The notes beneath the pieces were generated by a model. The model ran no database searches and was not told the origin of the DNA. It saw nothing but the letters and a program-made list of their open reading frames with translations. Position numbers and translations under genes: made by a program. A DNA stretch of 64,000 nt. Source: Micromonospora sp. CCTCC AA 2012012. Lineage in GTDB: Bacteria > Actinomycetota > Actinomycetes > Mycobacteriales > Micromonosporaceae. Below, piece by piece: positions 44,967-54,198 of the stretch (positions within the stretch are counted from its first letter, which is position 1; every line of letters begins with the position of its first letter). The stretch is taken from positions 3,782,001-3,846,000 of the forward strand of contig NZ_CP159342.1 of assembly GCF_040499845.1 (NCBI RefSeq), read 5' to 3'.

Positions 44967-45587
44967 TCAGTACGCCAGCGCGGCCCGCAGGTAACGCAGG
45001 TCGGCCGGACCGCCCCAGCGGTGCGCCGACAGACCCGCCACCCGGGCCCCGGCGACCGCCCGGGGCTCGTCGTCGACGAAGAGCACCCGCGCCGGCGGGG
45101 TCGCCAACGCCTCGCAAGCCGCCTGGAAATACTCCTTCGCGGGCTTGTGCACCCCGATCACCGACGAGTTGACCACCACGTCGAAGTCGTCGGTCAGCCC
45201 CAGCGCGGCCAGGTCGGCGTCGAGCTGGTCGGTGGCGTTCGTGCCCAGTCCCACCGGTACGCCCGCTGCCCGCACCTCCCGGACGAAGGCCAGCACCTCC
45301 GGGTCGACCTCGCCCCGGTAGCGCTGCCACTCGGCCACTGCCGCGCGGGCTCGCCCGGCGTCGCCGACGGAGGGGGTGAGCGCGTCCGCCACGCTGCTCA
45401 TCCACTCGGCGTGGCTGACCTTGCCGACCAGTACCGGCTGGAGCACGTCCCACGACATGGCGATCTCGCCGAGCACCCCGTCGGAGAGCCCGTACGCCCG
45501 CTCGACGCGGGCGGCCACCGTCGGGTCCCAGCGGCGCAGCACCCCGTCGAAGTCGATCAGGAGGGCCGTCGCGCGTTCCCGAGCCAC
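44967..45587 (-). CDS. HAD-superfamily hydrolase
   Basis: A 206-residue haloacid-dehalogenase-like hydrolase. Motif I is LLIDFDGVLRRWD (nucleophile Asp), motif II GLGTNATD, the motif III Lys is in IGVHKPAKEYFQAAC and motif IV is VLFVDDEPRAVAGA. A helical cap lies between motifs I and II. It is of the phosphoglycolate/epoxide-hydrolase-N-like group; the substrate is unknown. The GTG start overlaps the smc stop by one base (TAGTG), so the two are coupled. Confidence 0.9.
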   Translation of the reverse strand: MARERATALLIDFDGVLRRWDPTVAARVERAYGLSDGVLGEIAMSWDVLQPVLVGKVSHAEWMSSVADALTPSVGDAGRARAAVAEWQRYRGEVDPEVLAFVREVRAAGVPVGLGTNATDQLDADLAALGLTDDFDVVVNSSVIGVHKPAKEYFQAACEALATPPARVLFVDDEPRAVAGARVAGLSAHRWGGPADLRYLRAALAY

Positions 45588-48500
45588 TAGTCGTTCTCCT
45601 CGCCGCGGCCAGGCCGCTCGTCGTCGTCGGCCCGGTTGAGCCGTTGGCTGATCACCTGGGTGACCCCGCTGCGCATGGTCACACCGTAGAGCGCGTCAGC
45701 GATCTCCATCGTCCGCTTCTGGTGGGTGATGACGATCAGCTGACTCTTCTCCCGCAACTGCGCCAGCAACGTGATCAGGCGGCCCAGGTTGACGTCGTCG
45801 AGGGCCGCCTCCACCTCGTCCATGATGTAGAACGGGCTGGGCCGGGCACGGAAGATGGCCACCAGCATCGCCACCGCGGTCAGCGACCGCTCGCCGCCGG
45901 AGAGCAGCGACAGCCGCTTGATCTTCTTGCCCGGGGGCCGGGCCTCCACCTCGACGCCCGTGGTCAGCAGGTCGTCGGGGTCGGTGAGGATCAGCCGCCC
46001 CTCGCCGCCGGGGAAGAGCACGGTGAAGACCTGCTCGAACTCCCGGGCGGTGTCCGCGAACGCGCTGGCGAAGACCTCCAGGATCCGGTCGTCGACGTCC
46101 TTGACCACGGTGAGCAGGTCCCGCCGGGTGGCCTTGAGGTCCTCCAGCTGCTCGGAGAGGAACTTGAAGCGTTCCTCCAGCGCGGCGAACTCCTCCAGGG
46201 CGAGCGGGTTGACCTTGCCGAGCAGGGCCAGTTCCCGTTCCGCCTTCGCGGCCCGCTTCTCCTGCACCGGCCGCTCGTAGCGGACCGGCTCGGGCACCGG
46301 CAGGCCGTCCTTCTCGGCCGCCGCGACGTCCACCTGGGTGGGCGGGACGAGCTGCTCCGGGCCGTACTCGGCGACCAGGGTGGGCACGTCGAGACCGAAG
46401 TCCTCGGCGGCCTTAGCCTCCAACTGCTCGATCCGCATCCGCTGCTCGGCGCGGGCCACCTCGTCCCGGTGCACCTGGCTGGTCAGCCGGTCCAGTTCCG
46501 CGCCGAGCCGCTTGGCCGCGCCGCGTACCTCCTGGAGTTCGGCCTCGCGCGCGGCGCGCTGCCGGGCGACGGCGTCGCGGTGCTCCTCGGCCTGCCCGAT
46601 CGAGACGGTGAGCCGGGTCAGCGCCTCGCGGGCGCCGCCGACCACGGCGCGGGCGATCGCCGCGCCACGGGTGCGGGCCGCCCGCCGGGCCGCCGCCCGC
46701 TCGCGGGCGGACCGCTCGGCGGCGGCCTGCCGCGCCAGCGAGTCGGCCCGGCCGGCGATCGAGGAGACCCGCTCCTCGGCGGTACGCACCGCGAGCCGGA
46801 CCTCCATCTCGTTCTGCCGGGCCTGGGGTACGAGCGCGGCGAGCTGGTCCCGCTCCTCGGTGGAGGGTTCGGCGTCGAGCGGGGTGTCCTCGGCCAGCCG
46901 CAGCCGCTCCTCCAGCTCGGCCAGGGTCAGCAGGTCCCGTTCGCGGGCCGCCTCGGCGCGGGCCCGGGACTCGCCGAGCCGGTCGGTCTCCGCCTTCGCC
47001 GACCGGGCGGCGGCACCCAGCTCGGCCAGCCGGCGGGCGGCGGCGTTGCGGTGGCTCTCCGCCTCCCGCCTGGCCGCGGCGGCGTGCTGCACCGCCTCCT
47101 TGGCGACGGCCACCTCGGCGCGCGCGTCGACGAGCTGTTCGCGCAGCTCGGCGCTGGTCCGCTCGGCGGCGAGCCGGTTCGTCCGGGCCTCCTCGACGGC
47201 GGCCTGCACCTCCAGATAGCTGGGCGCCTTCGCCGACCCGCCGGCCGCCGCGTACGCCCCCACCACGTCACCGTCGGGGGTGACCGCGCGCAGCTCCGCG
47301 TTGCCGGCGACCAGCTCGGCGGCGGCGGCGAGGTCGTCGACGAGCACCACGTCCCGCAGCGCTCGGTGCACGGCCGGGCGGATCTCGGCGGCGCACTCCA
47401 CCAGGTCGGGCGCCCAGTGGGCGTGCTCGGGCAGCTTGGGCCGGAGCACGTCGGGCGAGCCGTCCATGCCGGGGCCGGCGGGGCTGCCCACCAGCAGGCC
47501 GGCCCGGCCGGCGTCGGATATCTTCAGCAGCCGCATCGCCTCGACCGCCTCGTCGACGCCGCTGACCGCGACCGCGTCGGCGAGCCCACCGAGCGCCGCC
47601 GCCAGCGCCGCCTCGTGACCGGGGGCGACGGTGAGCAGCCCGGCCAGGCTGCCGAGCAGACCCGGTACGTCACCGGCCCGGGCCAGCAGGGCACCCGCGC
47701 CGTCCTTGCGGCGCAGGCCGAGGGCGAGCGCCTCCTCACGGGCCTTCCAGGTGGCGGCGTCCTTCTCGGCCGCGCGCTCGGCGTCGGCGAGCGACCGGAC
47801 GGCGGCCTGCGCCTGCTCGTGGACGGTCACCGCCTCGGCGTGCCGGGCGTCCAGGTCGGCGTTGTCCCGGTCCGCCTCGGATGACTGCTCGGCGACGGCG
47901 TCCAGGTCGGCCTGGGCCTTCTCGGCGCGGGCCAGCGCGTCGGTGTGGGCGACGGCGAGCCGTTCGATCTCCTCGCCGGCGCTGGTGGTCCGGGCCCGGG
48001 CCGAGTTGACCTGGCCGGTGAGGCGGGCCAGCCCCTCCCGCCGGTCGGCGATCGCCTTGGCGGCGGCCACCAGCTCCCGCTCGGCGGCGGCGAGCTGGCG
48101 TTCCAGCTCCTGCCGGTGCTCGACCGCCTCGGCGAGCCGGATCTGGTCGTCGGTCAGCGCCGCCCGCAGCTCCTCCTCCTGCTCGCGGACCCGCTGCGAC
48201 TCGGCCTCCAACTGGTCGGGGTCGCGGCCGGGACGCTCGTCGTCCGGGGTGGCGCTGAGGTGCCGCAGCCGTTCCCGGGCGAGCTGCTCGATCGAGCGGA
48301 ACCGCTCGGCGAGGGCGGAGAGCCTGTACCAGGTGTCCTGGGCGGCGGCGAGCAGCGGCGCGTCCTCGGCGAGGGCGGCCTCCAGCTCACCGAGCCGGGC
48401 CTGCACCTCGGTGTGCTCGGCGTCCAGCTCCGTACGCCGCTCGCGCAGCGCGGTCTCGTCGGCGATCTCCTTGTCCAGCGTGGTCCGCAGGGTGTGCAGG

Positions 48501-49198
48501 TCGTCGGCGAGCAGCCGGAGCCGGGCGTCGCGCAGGTTGGCCTGGATGGCGGCGGCACGGCGGGCCACCTCGGCCTGCCGGCCCAGCGGCTTGAGCTGGC
48601 GGCGCAGCTCGGCGGTGAGGTCGGTCAGCCGGTTGAGGTTCGTCTGCATCGCGTCGAGCTTCCGCAGCGCCTTCTCCTTGCGCTTGCGGTGCTTGAGGAC
48701 GCCGGCCGCCTCCTCGATGAACGACCGCCGGTCCTCCGGCTTGGCGTGCAGCATGCCGTCGAGCCGCCCCTGCCCGACGATGATGTGCATCTCCCGGCCG
48801 ATGCCGGAGTCCGACAGCAGCTCCTGGATGTCGAGCAGCCGGCAGGTGTCGCCGTTGATCTCGTACTCGCTCTCGCCGGAGCGGAACATCCGGCGGGTGA
48901 TGGAGACCTCGGTGTACTCGATCGGCAGGGCGCCGTCGGTGTTGTCGATGGTGAGGGTGACCTCGGCCCGGCCCAGCGGCGCCCGGCCGGCGGTGCCGGC
49001 GAAGATGACGTCCTCCATCTTGCCGCCGCGCAGCGCCTTCGCGCCCTGCTCGCCGAGCACCCAGGCGATGGCGTCGACGACGTTGGACTTGCCGGAGCCG
49101 TTCGGACCCACCACACAGGTGATCCCGGGCTCCAGCTTCAGCGTCGTCGCGGAGGCGAAGGACTTGAAGCCCTTCACCGTCAGGCTCTTGAGATGCAC
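45587..49198 (-). CDS. smc: Chromosome condensation protein SMC
   Basis: ATPase that compacts and segregates chromosomes with ScpA/ScpB. The 1203-residue product has the N-terminal head with Walker A GPNGSGKSNVVDAIAWVLGEQ and a coiled coil from ~170. The hinge is around residues 500-650 (PGLLGSLAGLLTVAPGHEAALAAAL, VTPDGDVVGAYAAAGGS). A second coiled coil and the C-terminal head carry the signature LSLLSGGERSLTAVAML and Walker B FYIMDEVEAALDDVN. Length is normal. In most actinobacteria ftsY follows smc closely; here ftsY is about 7.6 kb away, beyond the HAD gene and the plus-strand block. Confidence 0.97.
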   Translation of the reverse strand: MHLKSLTVKGFKSFASATTLKLEPGITCVVGPNGSGKSNVVDAIAWVLGEQGAKALRGGKMEDVIFAGTAGRAPLGRAEVTLTIDNTDGALPIEYTEVSITRRMFRSGESEYEINGDTCRLLDIQELLSDSGIGREMHIIVGQGRLDGMLHAKPEDRRSFIEEAAGVLKHRKRKEKALRKLDAMQTNLNRLTDLTAELRRQLKPLGRQAEVARRAAAIQANLRDARLRLLADDLHTLRTTLDKEIADETALRERRTELDAEHTEVQARLGELEAALAEDAPLLAAAQDTWYRLSALAERFRSIEQLARERLRHLSATPDDERPGRDPDQLEAESQRVREQEEELRAALTDDQIRLAEAVEHRQELERQLAAAERELVAAAKAIADRREGLARLTGQVNSARARTTSAGEEIERLAVAHTDALARAEKAQADLDAVAEQSSEADRDNADLDARHAEAVTVHEQAQAAVRSLADAERAAEKDAATWKAREEALALGLRRKDGAGALLARAGDVPGLLGSLAGLLTVAPGHEAALAAALGGLADAVAVSGVDEAVEAMRLLKISDAGRAGLLVGSPAGPGMDGSPDVLRPKLPEHAHWAPDLVECAAEIRPAVHRALRDVVLVDDLAAAAELVAGNAELRAVTPDGDVVGAYAAAGGSAKAPSYLEVQAAVEEARTNRLAAERTSAELREQLVDARAEVAVAKEAVQHAAAARREAESHRNAAARRLAELGAAARSAKAETDRLGESRARAEAARERDLLTLAELEERLRLAEDTPLDAEPSTEERDQLAALVPQARQNEMEVRLAVRTAEERVSSIAGRADSLARQAAAERSARERAAARRAARTRGAAIARAVVGGAREALTRLTVSIGQAEEHRDAVARQRAAREAELQEVRGAAKRLGAELDRLTSQVHRDEVARAEQRMRIEQLEAKAAEDFGLDVPTLVAEYGPEQLVPPTQVDVAAAEKDGLPVPEPVRYERPVQEKRAAKAERELALLGKVNPLALEEFAALEERFKFLSEQLEDLKATRRDLLTVVKDVDDRILEVFASAFADTAREFEQVFTVLFPGGEGRLILTDPDDLLTTGVEVEARPPGKKIKRLSLLSGGERSLTAVAMLVAIFRARPSPFYIMDEVEAALDDVNLGRLITLLAQLREKSQLIVITHQKRTMEIADALYGVTMRSGVTQVISQRLNRADDDERPGRGEEND

Positions 49199-49438
49199 CT
49201 TCTCGATCCTCGTCCGGTGGCCGCCGTACCGTCGCCGGAGACGCGGACCTGGTGAACCCGCAGACTAACCCGGTGGTGGCGGCACCCTGGTACGCGACCC
49301 ACCCGGTCCGGTTCGCGGATCGGCGGTGGACGACGCGGAAACTGCAAGATCCCCATTAGCGGGTCGACCCGTCCGCCGCATTTCCCGACGGGGCGCAAGA
49401 TCGGAAATGGTGATCCGGAAATGGGTGCGGACAGAGCT

Positions 49439-49467
49439 GCGCGCCGGCACTTTCCGTGTCGGCGCGC
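49439..49467 (-). terminator. Hairpin after the small coiled-coil gene
   Basis: Twelve-base arms (GCGCGCCGGCAC at 49439-49450, GTGTCGGCGCGC at 49456-49467) pair with one G-U and a TTTCC loop, 43 bases past the stop codon. The rest of the 311-base gap down to the smc start shows no gene; TAGTCT at 49262-49267 on the minus strand may be the smc -10 box. Confidence 0.5.
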
Positions 49468-49509
49468 GATTTACCGGTTGGTGCGATTCAGTTTTCCGAC
49501 GACCGGGGC

Positions 49510-49704
49510 TCAGGTCAGCGCGGGCTCGGCCAGTCGGAGGAGGTCGTCCGCCTCCGCCGCAGCCGCCGCCAGCCGATCATTGTCGGCACGCAGACGCGTG
49601 ATCTCGAACTCCAGTGCCTGAACCCTGGCACGCAGTCGGGTGACCTCGTCGAGCAGACGCCGGTCGGGCGCTGCACCTACGTGGCCGTAGAGGGCCTTCG
49701 CCAT
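49510..49704 (-). CDS. Small coiled-coil protein, 64 residues
   Basis: A 64-residue protein starting MAKALYGHVGAAPDRRLLDE and continuing as one helix with heptad leucines (VTRLRARVQALEFEITRLRA, DNDRLAAAAAEADDLLRLAE), so it should form a parallel coiled coil. Small MAKAL-type coiled-coil proteins occur widely in actinomycetes, but I know no function. AAGGAGTCAGC before the ATG at 49704 is the strongest ribosome binding site in the window and decides the start. A clear -35/-10 pair (49815-49847) suggests high expression. It may bind a partner helix or DNA. Confidence 0.8.
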   Translation of the reverse strand: MAKALYGHVGAAPDRRLLDEVTRLRARVQALEFEITRLRADNDRLAAAAAEADDLLRLAEPALT

Positions 49705-49814
49705 GCTGACTCCTTGATATGCGCTGCCGGAAAGGCCGGCCAACGCGCGCCCTGGTGTTCGCAGCTCTCATCCCCGACGATATGCGGGCATGACCGGGCG
49801 CGACTGGCGACACC

Positions 49815-49847
49815 TATATATTGAGCCGAGACCCCCTCCTTCGTCAA
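49815..49847 (-). promoter_or_regulatory. Promoter of the small coiled-coil gene
   Basis: On the minus strand TTGACG (49842-49847) is followed, after 18 bases, by CAATATATAGG, giving CAATAT or TATATA as the -10. This is the best vegetative-type promoter seen in the window. The leader to the ATG is about 100 bases. The remainder of the 370-base gap to the CAP gene shows only AT-richer sequence. Confidence 0.6.
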
Positions 49848-50076
49848 GTTCTCGCAGGCCGTAGATCATCTCCACGTCGACCTGTCCACTTGTCGGGGGG
49901 CTGCCACAAGGCGCGGACACGCTCTGTCCGGACGCCTTTACTGTACGCCCGACATTGTGGTTGCGGTCACGTCGCGAGTCGACTTCGCCTTAACTCTTTC
50001 TTAGCCACGTTGCCGCAGCTCTCGGCCCGCCCGTAGCGTCACCCCGGCCCGCAACCCACCCATGGAGGCGACAGGC

Positions 50077-51204
50077 GTGTACGGCTGGACCGACCCGATC
50101 GACCCGGAAGGCGCTCCCCGGCGCCCCGAGCCCCCGACCGACCAACCACCGGCGTGGCTCACCGACCGACCGGAGCCACGGTCGTCGTACCTCTTCGGTG
50201 ACGAGCCGCAGGAGCCGACCGGCGCGCCGAGGTGGCAGTCGGAGCCGACCGGGCGGCTGCCGCACCCGGTGGCCCCCTTCGAGCGCGCCGGTCACCCGGT
50301 CGCGCCCTTCGAGCGGGCCGCGCAGGACCGGACCGGTGAGCTGCCCTACCCGGTCGCGCCCTTCGAGCGGGCCGCGCACGACCGGACCGCCCCGGTCGAC
50401 CTGACCGCCGTGCGGGGCGCCGGCCCGGACGGGTCGGCCGACGGACGGCACCGCAACGGTCGGCGCTTCCCCCGTCCGCTGCTGATCGGCGGGGCCGCCG
50501 CCGCGGCGACCCTGGTGGTGAGCCTCGGCGTCGGCGCCCTGGTGCTGCCGAACAGCGACCCGCGCTCCGACGCGACCGCCGCCGTCGACGACACCGTCGC
50601 CGCCGCCCCGGCCGTCCCGGACACCTCGTCCGCCCCGGCCGACGCGCTCGCCGCCCCCTCGCCGACCACGTCGCCGAGCGCGACCCGGCCCAGCCCGACG
50701 CCCAGCCGGACGGTCAAGCCCGTGCCCAGCCGGACCACCGCGGCATCGCGCGACCTGCCCCGCAGCTCCGCGCCGAGCACCACCAGAGCGAAGACCACCT
50801 CCACCACCACCGGCACCGGCATCACCGCCGAGCTGCAGAAGGTCGTCGACCTGGTCAACGCCGAGCGGGCCAAGGCCGGCTGCAGGGCGCTGAGCGTCAA
50901 CAGCAAGCTGATGACCGCCGCGCAGCGGCACAGCCAGGACCAGGCCGACCACCGCACCATGACGCACACCGGCAGCGACGGCAGCAAGGTGGGTCAGCGG
51001 CTCGACCGGGTCGGCTACGCCTGGCGGGGCTACGGCGAGAACGTCGCCTGGGGCCAGCCGACCCCGGCCGAGGTGATGCGCGACTGGATGAACAGCCAGG
51101 GCCACCGGGACAACATCCTGAACTGCTCGTTCACCCAGATCGGCGTGGGCGTGGCGCGGAGCAACGGGCCGTACTGGACGCAGGACTTCGGCACCCCGCG
51201 CTGA
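50077..51204 (+). CDS. Membrane-anchored CAP/SCP-domain protein
   Basis: A 375-residue protein. A Pro-rich cytoplasmic N-terminus contains three copies of PVAPFERA (about residues 65-108). One membrane helix follows (PLLIGGAAAAATLVVSLGVGALVL, about 135-158), then an external Ser/Thr/Pro-rich linker. The C-terminal CAP domain (about 250-375) has VVDLVNAERAKAGCRALSVN, HRTMTHTGSDG, GENVAWGQPTPAEVMRDWMN, SQGHRDNIL and YWTQDFGTP. CAP proteins with this layout (YkwD-like) are common on actinobacterial surfaces; activity is unclear. GTG 50077 is chosen because GGAGG lies eight bases upstream; ATG 50062 lacks a site. Confidence 0.88.
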   Translation: MYGWTDPIDPEGAPRRPEPPTDQPPAWLTDRPEPRSSYLFGDEPQEPTGAPRWQSEPTGRLPHPVAPFERAGHPVAPFERAAQDRTGELPYPVAPFERAAHDRTAPVDLTAVRGAGPDGSADGRHRNGRRFPRPLLIGGAAAAATLVVSLGVGALVLPNSDPRSDATAAVDDTVAAAPAVPDTSSAPADALAAPSPTTSPSATRPSPTPSRTVKPVPSRTTAASRDLPRSSAPSTTRAKTTSTTTGTGITAELQKVVDLVNAERAKAGCRALSVNSKLMTAAQRHSQDQADHRTMTHTGSDGSKVGQRLDRVGYAWRGYGENVAWGQPTPAEVMRDWMNSQGHRDNILNCSFTQIGVGVARSNGPYWTQDFGTPR

Positions 51205-51241
51205 CCGCGTCGTCTCCGAGACGGACTCGTTTGACCGGGTG

Positions 51242-51270
51242 AGGTACGCCGGGCGAAACCCGGCGTACCT
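51242..51270 (+). terminator. Terminator after the CAP gene
   Basis: A perfect 12-bp inverted repeat (AGGTACGCCGGG at 51242-51253, complement at 51259-51270) with loop CGAAA lies 38 bases after the stop codon. Confidence 0.75.
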
Positions 51271-51315
51271 CCCAGGGGCGGCAGCGGTGCCGCCCGCGAC
51301 CCGGGAGAGCTGCCG

Positions 51316-52161
51316 ATGCGGAACCGGCCGGCGCGCCTCGGCCGACGCGGAGTGCGCCGGATGCTGGCGGCGGCACTCGGCCTGACCCTGCTCGCCCCGC
51401 TGGTCGCCTGCCGGGCCACCCCGTTGGCCCCGCCCGGAGCGCCCACGGTCTGGCCGGCCGCGTCGGCCCGCCACTGGCAGTGGCAGTGGCAGCTCACCGG
51501 CCCGGTCGACGTGACCGTCGACGCGGACGTCTTCCTGCTCGACCCGGTCACCACCACCGCGGCCGAGACCGCCGCCCTGCGCGCCCGGCACCGCCGGCTG
51601 GTCTGCCAGGTCGCCGTCGGGACGTACGCGGGGACCGACCCGGACGCGAGCCGCTGGCCGGTGGCGGTGCGCGGCGCCCCGGTCGCCGGCCGGCCGGGCA
51701 GCCGCTGGCTGGACGTACGGCGGTGGGACAGCCTCGCCCCGGTGCTGGCCGACCGCTTCCGGCTCTGCCGCGGCAAGGGCTTCGGCGCGGTCGCGCTCGC
51801 CGACGCCGACGCGTACGCGCACCGCCCCGGCTTCCCGATCTCCTTCGACGACCAGTTGCTGGTCAACCGCCGGCTCGCCGCGCTGGCCCGCTCGCTGGAC
51901 CTCTCCCCCGGCCTGGTCGACGCCGTGCCGCAGGTCGCGGCGTTGGCCCCGGACTTCGACTTCGCCGTCAACCAGGAGTGCGTCCGGCGGCGGGAGTGCG
52001 CCAGGCTGCTGCCCTTCGTCGACGCCGACAAGCCGGTCTTCCACGTGGAGTACAGCGGCGACCCGGCCACGTTCTGCGTCACCACCGTCGGGTACGGCTT
52101 CGCCTCCATCCGCAAGGACCGCAGCCTGGACGCGTGGCGGGAGCCCTGCCCCCTGCCCTGA
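51316..52161 (+). CDS. Lipoprotein with GH114 (endo-alpha-1,4-polygalactosaminidase-like) domain
   Basis: A 281-residue exported protein. The N-terminus (MLAAALGLTLLAPLVACRAT) is a lipoprotein signal with lipobox LVAC, so it should be tethered to the membrane exterior. The mature part is a GH114/TM1410-like barrel: HWQWQWQLTGPVDVTVDADVFLLD, VCQVAVGTYAGTDPD, SRWLDVRRWDSLAPVLADR, GFGAVALADADAY, DFDFAVNQECVRRREC and KPVFHVEY. Known members cleave galactosamine-rich polysaccharide; the real substrate here is unknown. ATG 51316 has GGGAGAG upstream. Confidence 0.85.
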   Translation: MRNRPARLGRRGVRRMLAAALGLTLLAPLVACRATPLAPPGAPTVWPAASARHWQWQWQLTGPVDVTVDADVFLLDPVTTTAAETAALRARHRRLVCQVAVGTYAGTDPDASRWPVAVRGAPVAGRPGSRWLDVRRWDSLAPVLADRFRLCRGKGFGAVALADADAYAHRPGFPISFDDQLLVNRRLAALARSLDLSPGLVDAVPQVAALAPDFDFAVNQECVRRRECARLLPFVDADKPVFHVEYSGDPATFCVTTVGYGFASIRKDRSLDAWREPCPLP

Positions 52162-52270
52162 CCGGCCACCGAAGCCGGCCCGACGCCTCTCGGCGTTTCG
52201 TCACGCTGGGTACCGCCCGGATGGTTACCGGCAGTGGTCAGAAATATGCGGTCGCGTCCCGGATTTCCGC

Positions 52271-52397
52271 GCCTTTGCTCTGCAGCCCCATACGCATCAC
52301 CCCGCTGAGCTTGGGTTACCCGCTTGCGCAGCTCTGCAGCCACCCACGCAGCGGTGACCGAGCGTCGCTGCTGCGTCGGTGGCTGCAGAGCAAAGGC
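52271..52397. repeat. Composite inverted repeat with alternative pairing
   Basis: A perfect 17-bp inverted repeat (GCCTTTGCTCTGCAGCC at 52271-52287, complement 52381-52397) encloses a second one, 52331-52352 with 52370-52391, matching 21 of 22 bases. The two share the same right arm because GCTCTGCAGCC occurs twice on the left, so only one hairpin can form at a time. It lies between converging genes in the 413-base gap 52162-52574. Confidence 0.9.
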
Positions 52398-52433
52398 AAC
52401 CGACGGGGGCTCCGCTCGCAGGCGGTCTGTCGA

Positions 52434-52487
52434 CCGGCGGGTGACCGGGAGCCGGCGCAGCCGGCGGGCGACCGGGAGCCGGCGCAG
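52434..52487. repeat. 27-bp tandem duplication
   Basis: Two adjacent 27-base copies (52434-52460 and 52461-52487), beginning CCGGCGGG and ending GCCGGCGCAG, differ at one base. They lie beside the composite inverted repeat, in the same non-coding gap. Confidence 0.9.
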
Positions 52488-52574
52488 CCGGGGGGCGGGC
52501 GGTGGGCGTACCGGAGAGAAGGGTGACGCCGCCCCCGCCGGGGCGGGCGGGGGCGGCGTCGGGACGGACGAACG

Positions 52575-54077
52575 TCAGCCGGTGGTCGTGGCCGGGGCCG
52601 GCGTGCCGGTCCCGCCGCGCTGCGCCGGGATGTCGCCGTGCTCGGCGCTGAGCGGCGTCGCCAGGTCCTCCAGCGACTTCCCCTCGGCCTTCACGCCGAG
52701 CACCAACTCGACGATGCCACCGATGATCATGACGCTGGCACCGATCACGAAGGCCAGCACGGTGTCGCCGACCTTGCCGCTGCCGACCAGCTTCGAGAAG
52801 AGCAGCGGGCCGGTGATGCCACCGGCGGCGGTGCCGAGCGCGTAGAAGAAGGCGATGGCCATCGCCCGGGTCTCCATCGGGAAGATCTCGCTGACGGTCA
52901 GGTACGCCGCGCTGGCTCCCGCCGAGGCGAAGAAGAGCACCACGCACCAGCAGGCCGTCATGGTCACCGCGCTGAGCACGCCCGAGTGGAAGAGCCAGGC
53001 GGTGCCGAGCAGCAGCACCCCGGAGCCGATGTACGAGCCGGCGATCATCGGGACCCGGCCGACGGTGTCGAAGAGGCGGCCCAGGAACAGCGGTCCGAGC
53101 AGGTTGCCCACCGCGATCACCGCGAAGTAGTAGCCGCTGTTGCCCGGCGGGACGTCGAAGAACGTCTGCAGGATCTGGGCGAAGCCGAAGGTGATCGCGT
53201 TGTAGAGGAACGCCTGCCCGATGAAGAGCGAGAAGCCCAGCACGGCGCGCTTCGGGTAGCGGCGGAACAGGGTCTTCGCGATGTCCAGGAAGTTGGTGCT
53301 CTTGCGCTGCCGGATCTCGATGTAGTTGTCGGCCTCGGTGAGGTCCTTGCCGGTCTCCCGTTCGACCTCGGCCTCCACCGAGTCGACCAGTGTGTTCGCC
53401 TCGTCGGCGCGGCCGTGGATGAACAGCCAGCGTGGGCTCTCCGGGACGTGCCGGCGCACGATCAGGATCACCACGCCGAGCACCGCGCCCAGCCCGAACG
53501 CCACCCGCCAGCCCAGGTTGGTCGGCAGGCCGTTGAGCAGCGGCACGGTCAGCAGCGCGCCCAGCGCCGCGCCCAGCCAGAAGGTGCCGTTGATGATGAT
53601 GTCGATCCGGCCCCGGTGCCGCGCCGGGATCAGCTCGTCGATCGCCGAGTTGATCGCCGCGTACTCGCCACCGATGCCCATGCCGGTCAGGAACCGGAAC
53701 AGGAAGAACCACCAGGTGTCGAAGGAGAGCGCGGTCATCGCGGTGGCGACCAGATAGAGGCCGAGGGTCAGGAGGAACAGCTTCTTGCGGCCGAACCGGT
53801 CGGTCAACCAGCCGAAGAAGAGCGCGCCCACGCAGGCGCCCGCCACGTAGAGCGCGGCGGCGAGGCCGGTGACCTGGCTCTGGGTGATGTTCAGACCGCT
53901 GCCCGGCTCGGCGAGCTTGCCGGAGAGGTTGCCGACGATGGTCACCTCGAGGCCGTCGAGGATCCACACCGTGCCGAGGCCGATCACGATCATCCAGTGC
54001 CAGCGGGACCACGGGAGCCGGTCCAGCCGGGCCGGGACGTTGGTCCGTACGGTGCCGGGCCGCACGTCGGTGCTCAC
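52575..54077 (-). CDS. MFS transporter, sugar-porter/metabolite:H+ symporter type
   Basis: A 500-residue 12-helix transporter. Motif A GWLTDRFGRKKLFL, the GIGGEYAAINSAIDELIPARHRG block typical of the metabolite:H+ symporter and sugar-porter branches, RRHVPESPRWLFIHGR after helix 6, and a second-half GRLFDTVGRVPMIAG are visible. A long central loop (about 225-290) is acidic. The substrate may be an organic acid or sugar and cannot be fixed. GTG 54077 has CGGAGCG in front. It is isolated, with the composite repeat downstream and the MMPL terminator upstream. Confidence 0.88.
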   Translation of the reverse strand: MSTDVRPGTVRTNVPARLDRLPWSRWHWMIVIGLGTVWILDGLEVTIVGNLSGKLAEPGSGLNITQSQVTGLAAALYVAGACVGALFFGWLTDRFGRKKLFLLTLGLYLVATAMTALSFDTWWFFLFRFLTGMGIGGEYAAINSAIDELIPARHRGRIDIIINGTFWLGAALGALLTVPLLNGLPTNLGWRVAFGLGAVLGVVILIVRRHVPESPRWLFIHGRADEANTLVDSVEAEVERETGKDLTEADNYIEIRQRKSTNFLDIAKTLFRRYPKRAVLGFSLFIGQAFLYNAITFGFAQILQTFFDVPPGNSGYYFAVIAVGNLLGPLFLGRLFDTVGRVPMIAGSYIGSGVLLLGTAWLFHSGVLSAVTMTACWCVVLFFASAGASAAYLTVSEIFPMETRAMAIAFFYALGTAAGGITGPLLFSKLVGSGKVGDTVLAFVIGASVMIIGGIVELVLGVKAEGKSLEDLATPLSAEHGDIPAQRGGTGTPAPATTTG

Positions 54078-54198
54078 GACGCGCTCCGGGAGGAATCGGG
54101 GGTTGCCGGGGCGCAACGACGGGCCGCCGGCTCGAGCTGTTCGTCCATGGCGGGGCAGATGCCCAGCGGCCCGGTCCGTTAATCCTGTCCACGCACGG

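Noticed and set aside
45644..47884. Long open frames antisense to smc and other large genes
   Set aside because: In very GC-rich DNA the reverse frames of real genes stay open; these lack domains, start signals and proper codon bias.
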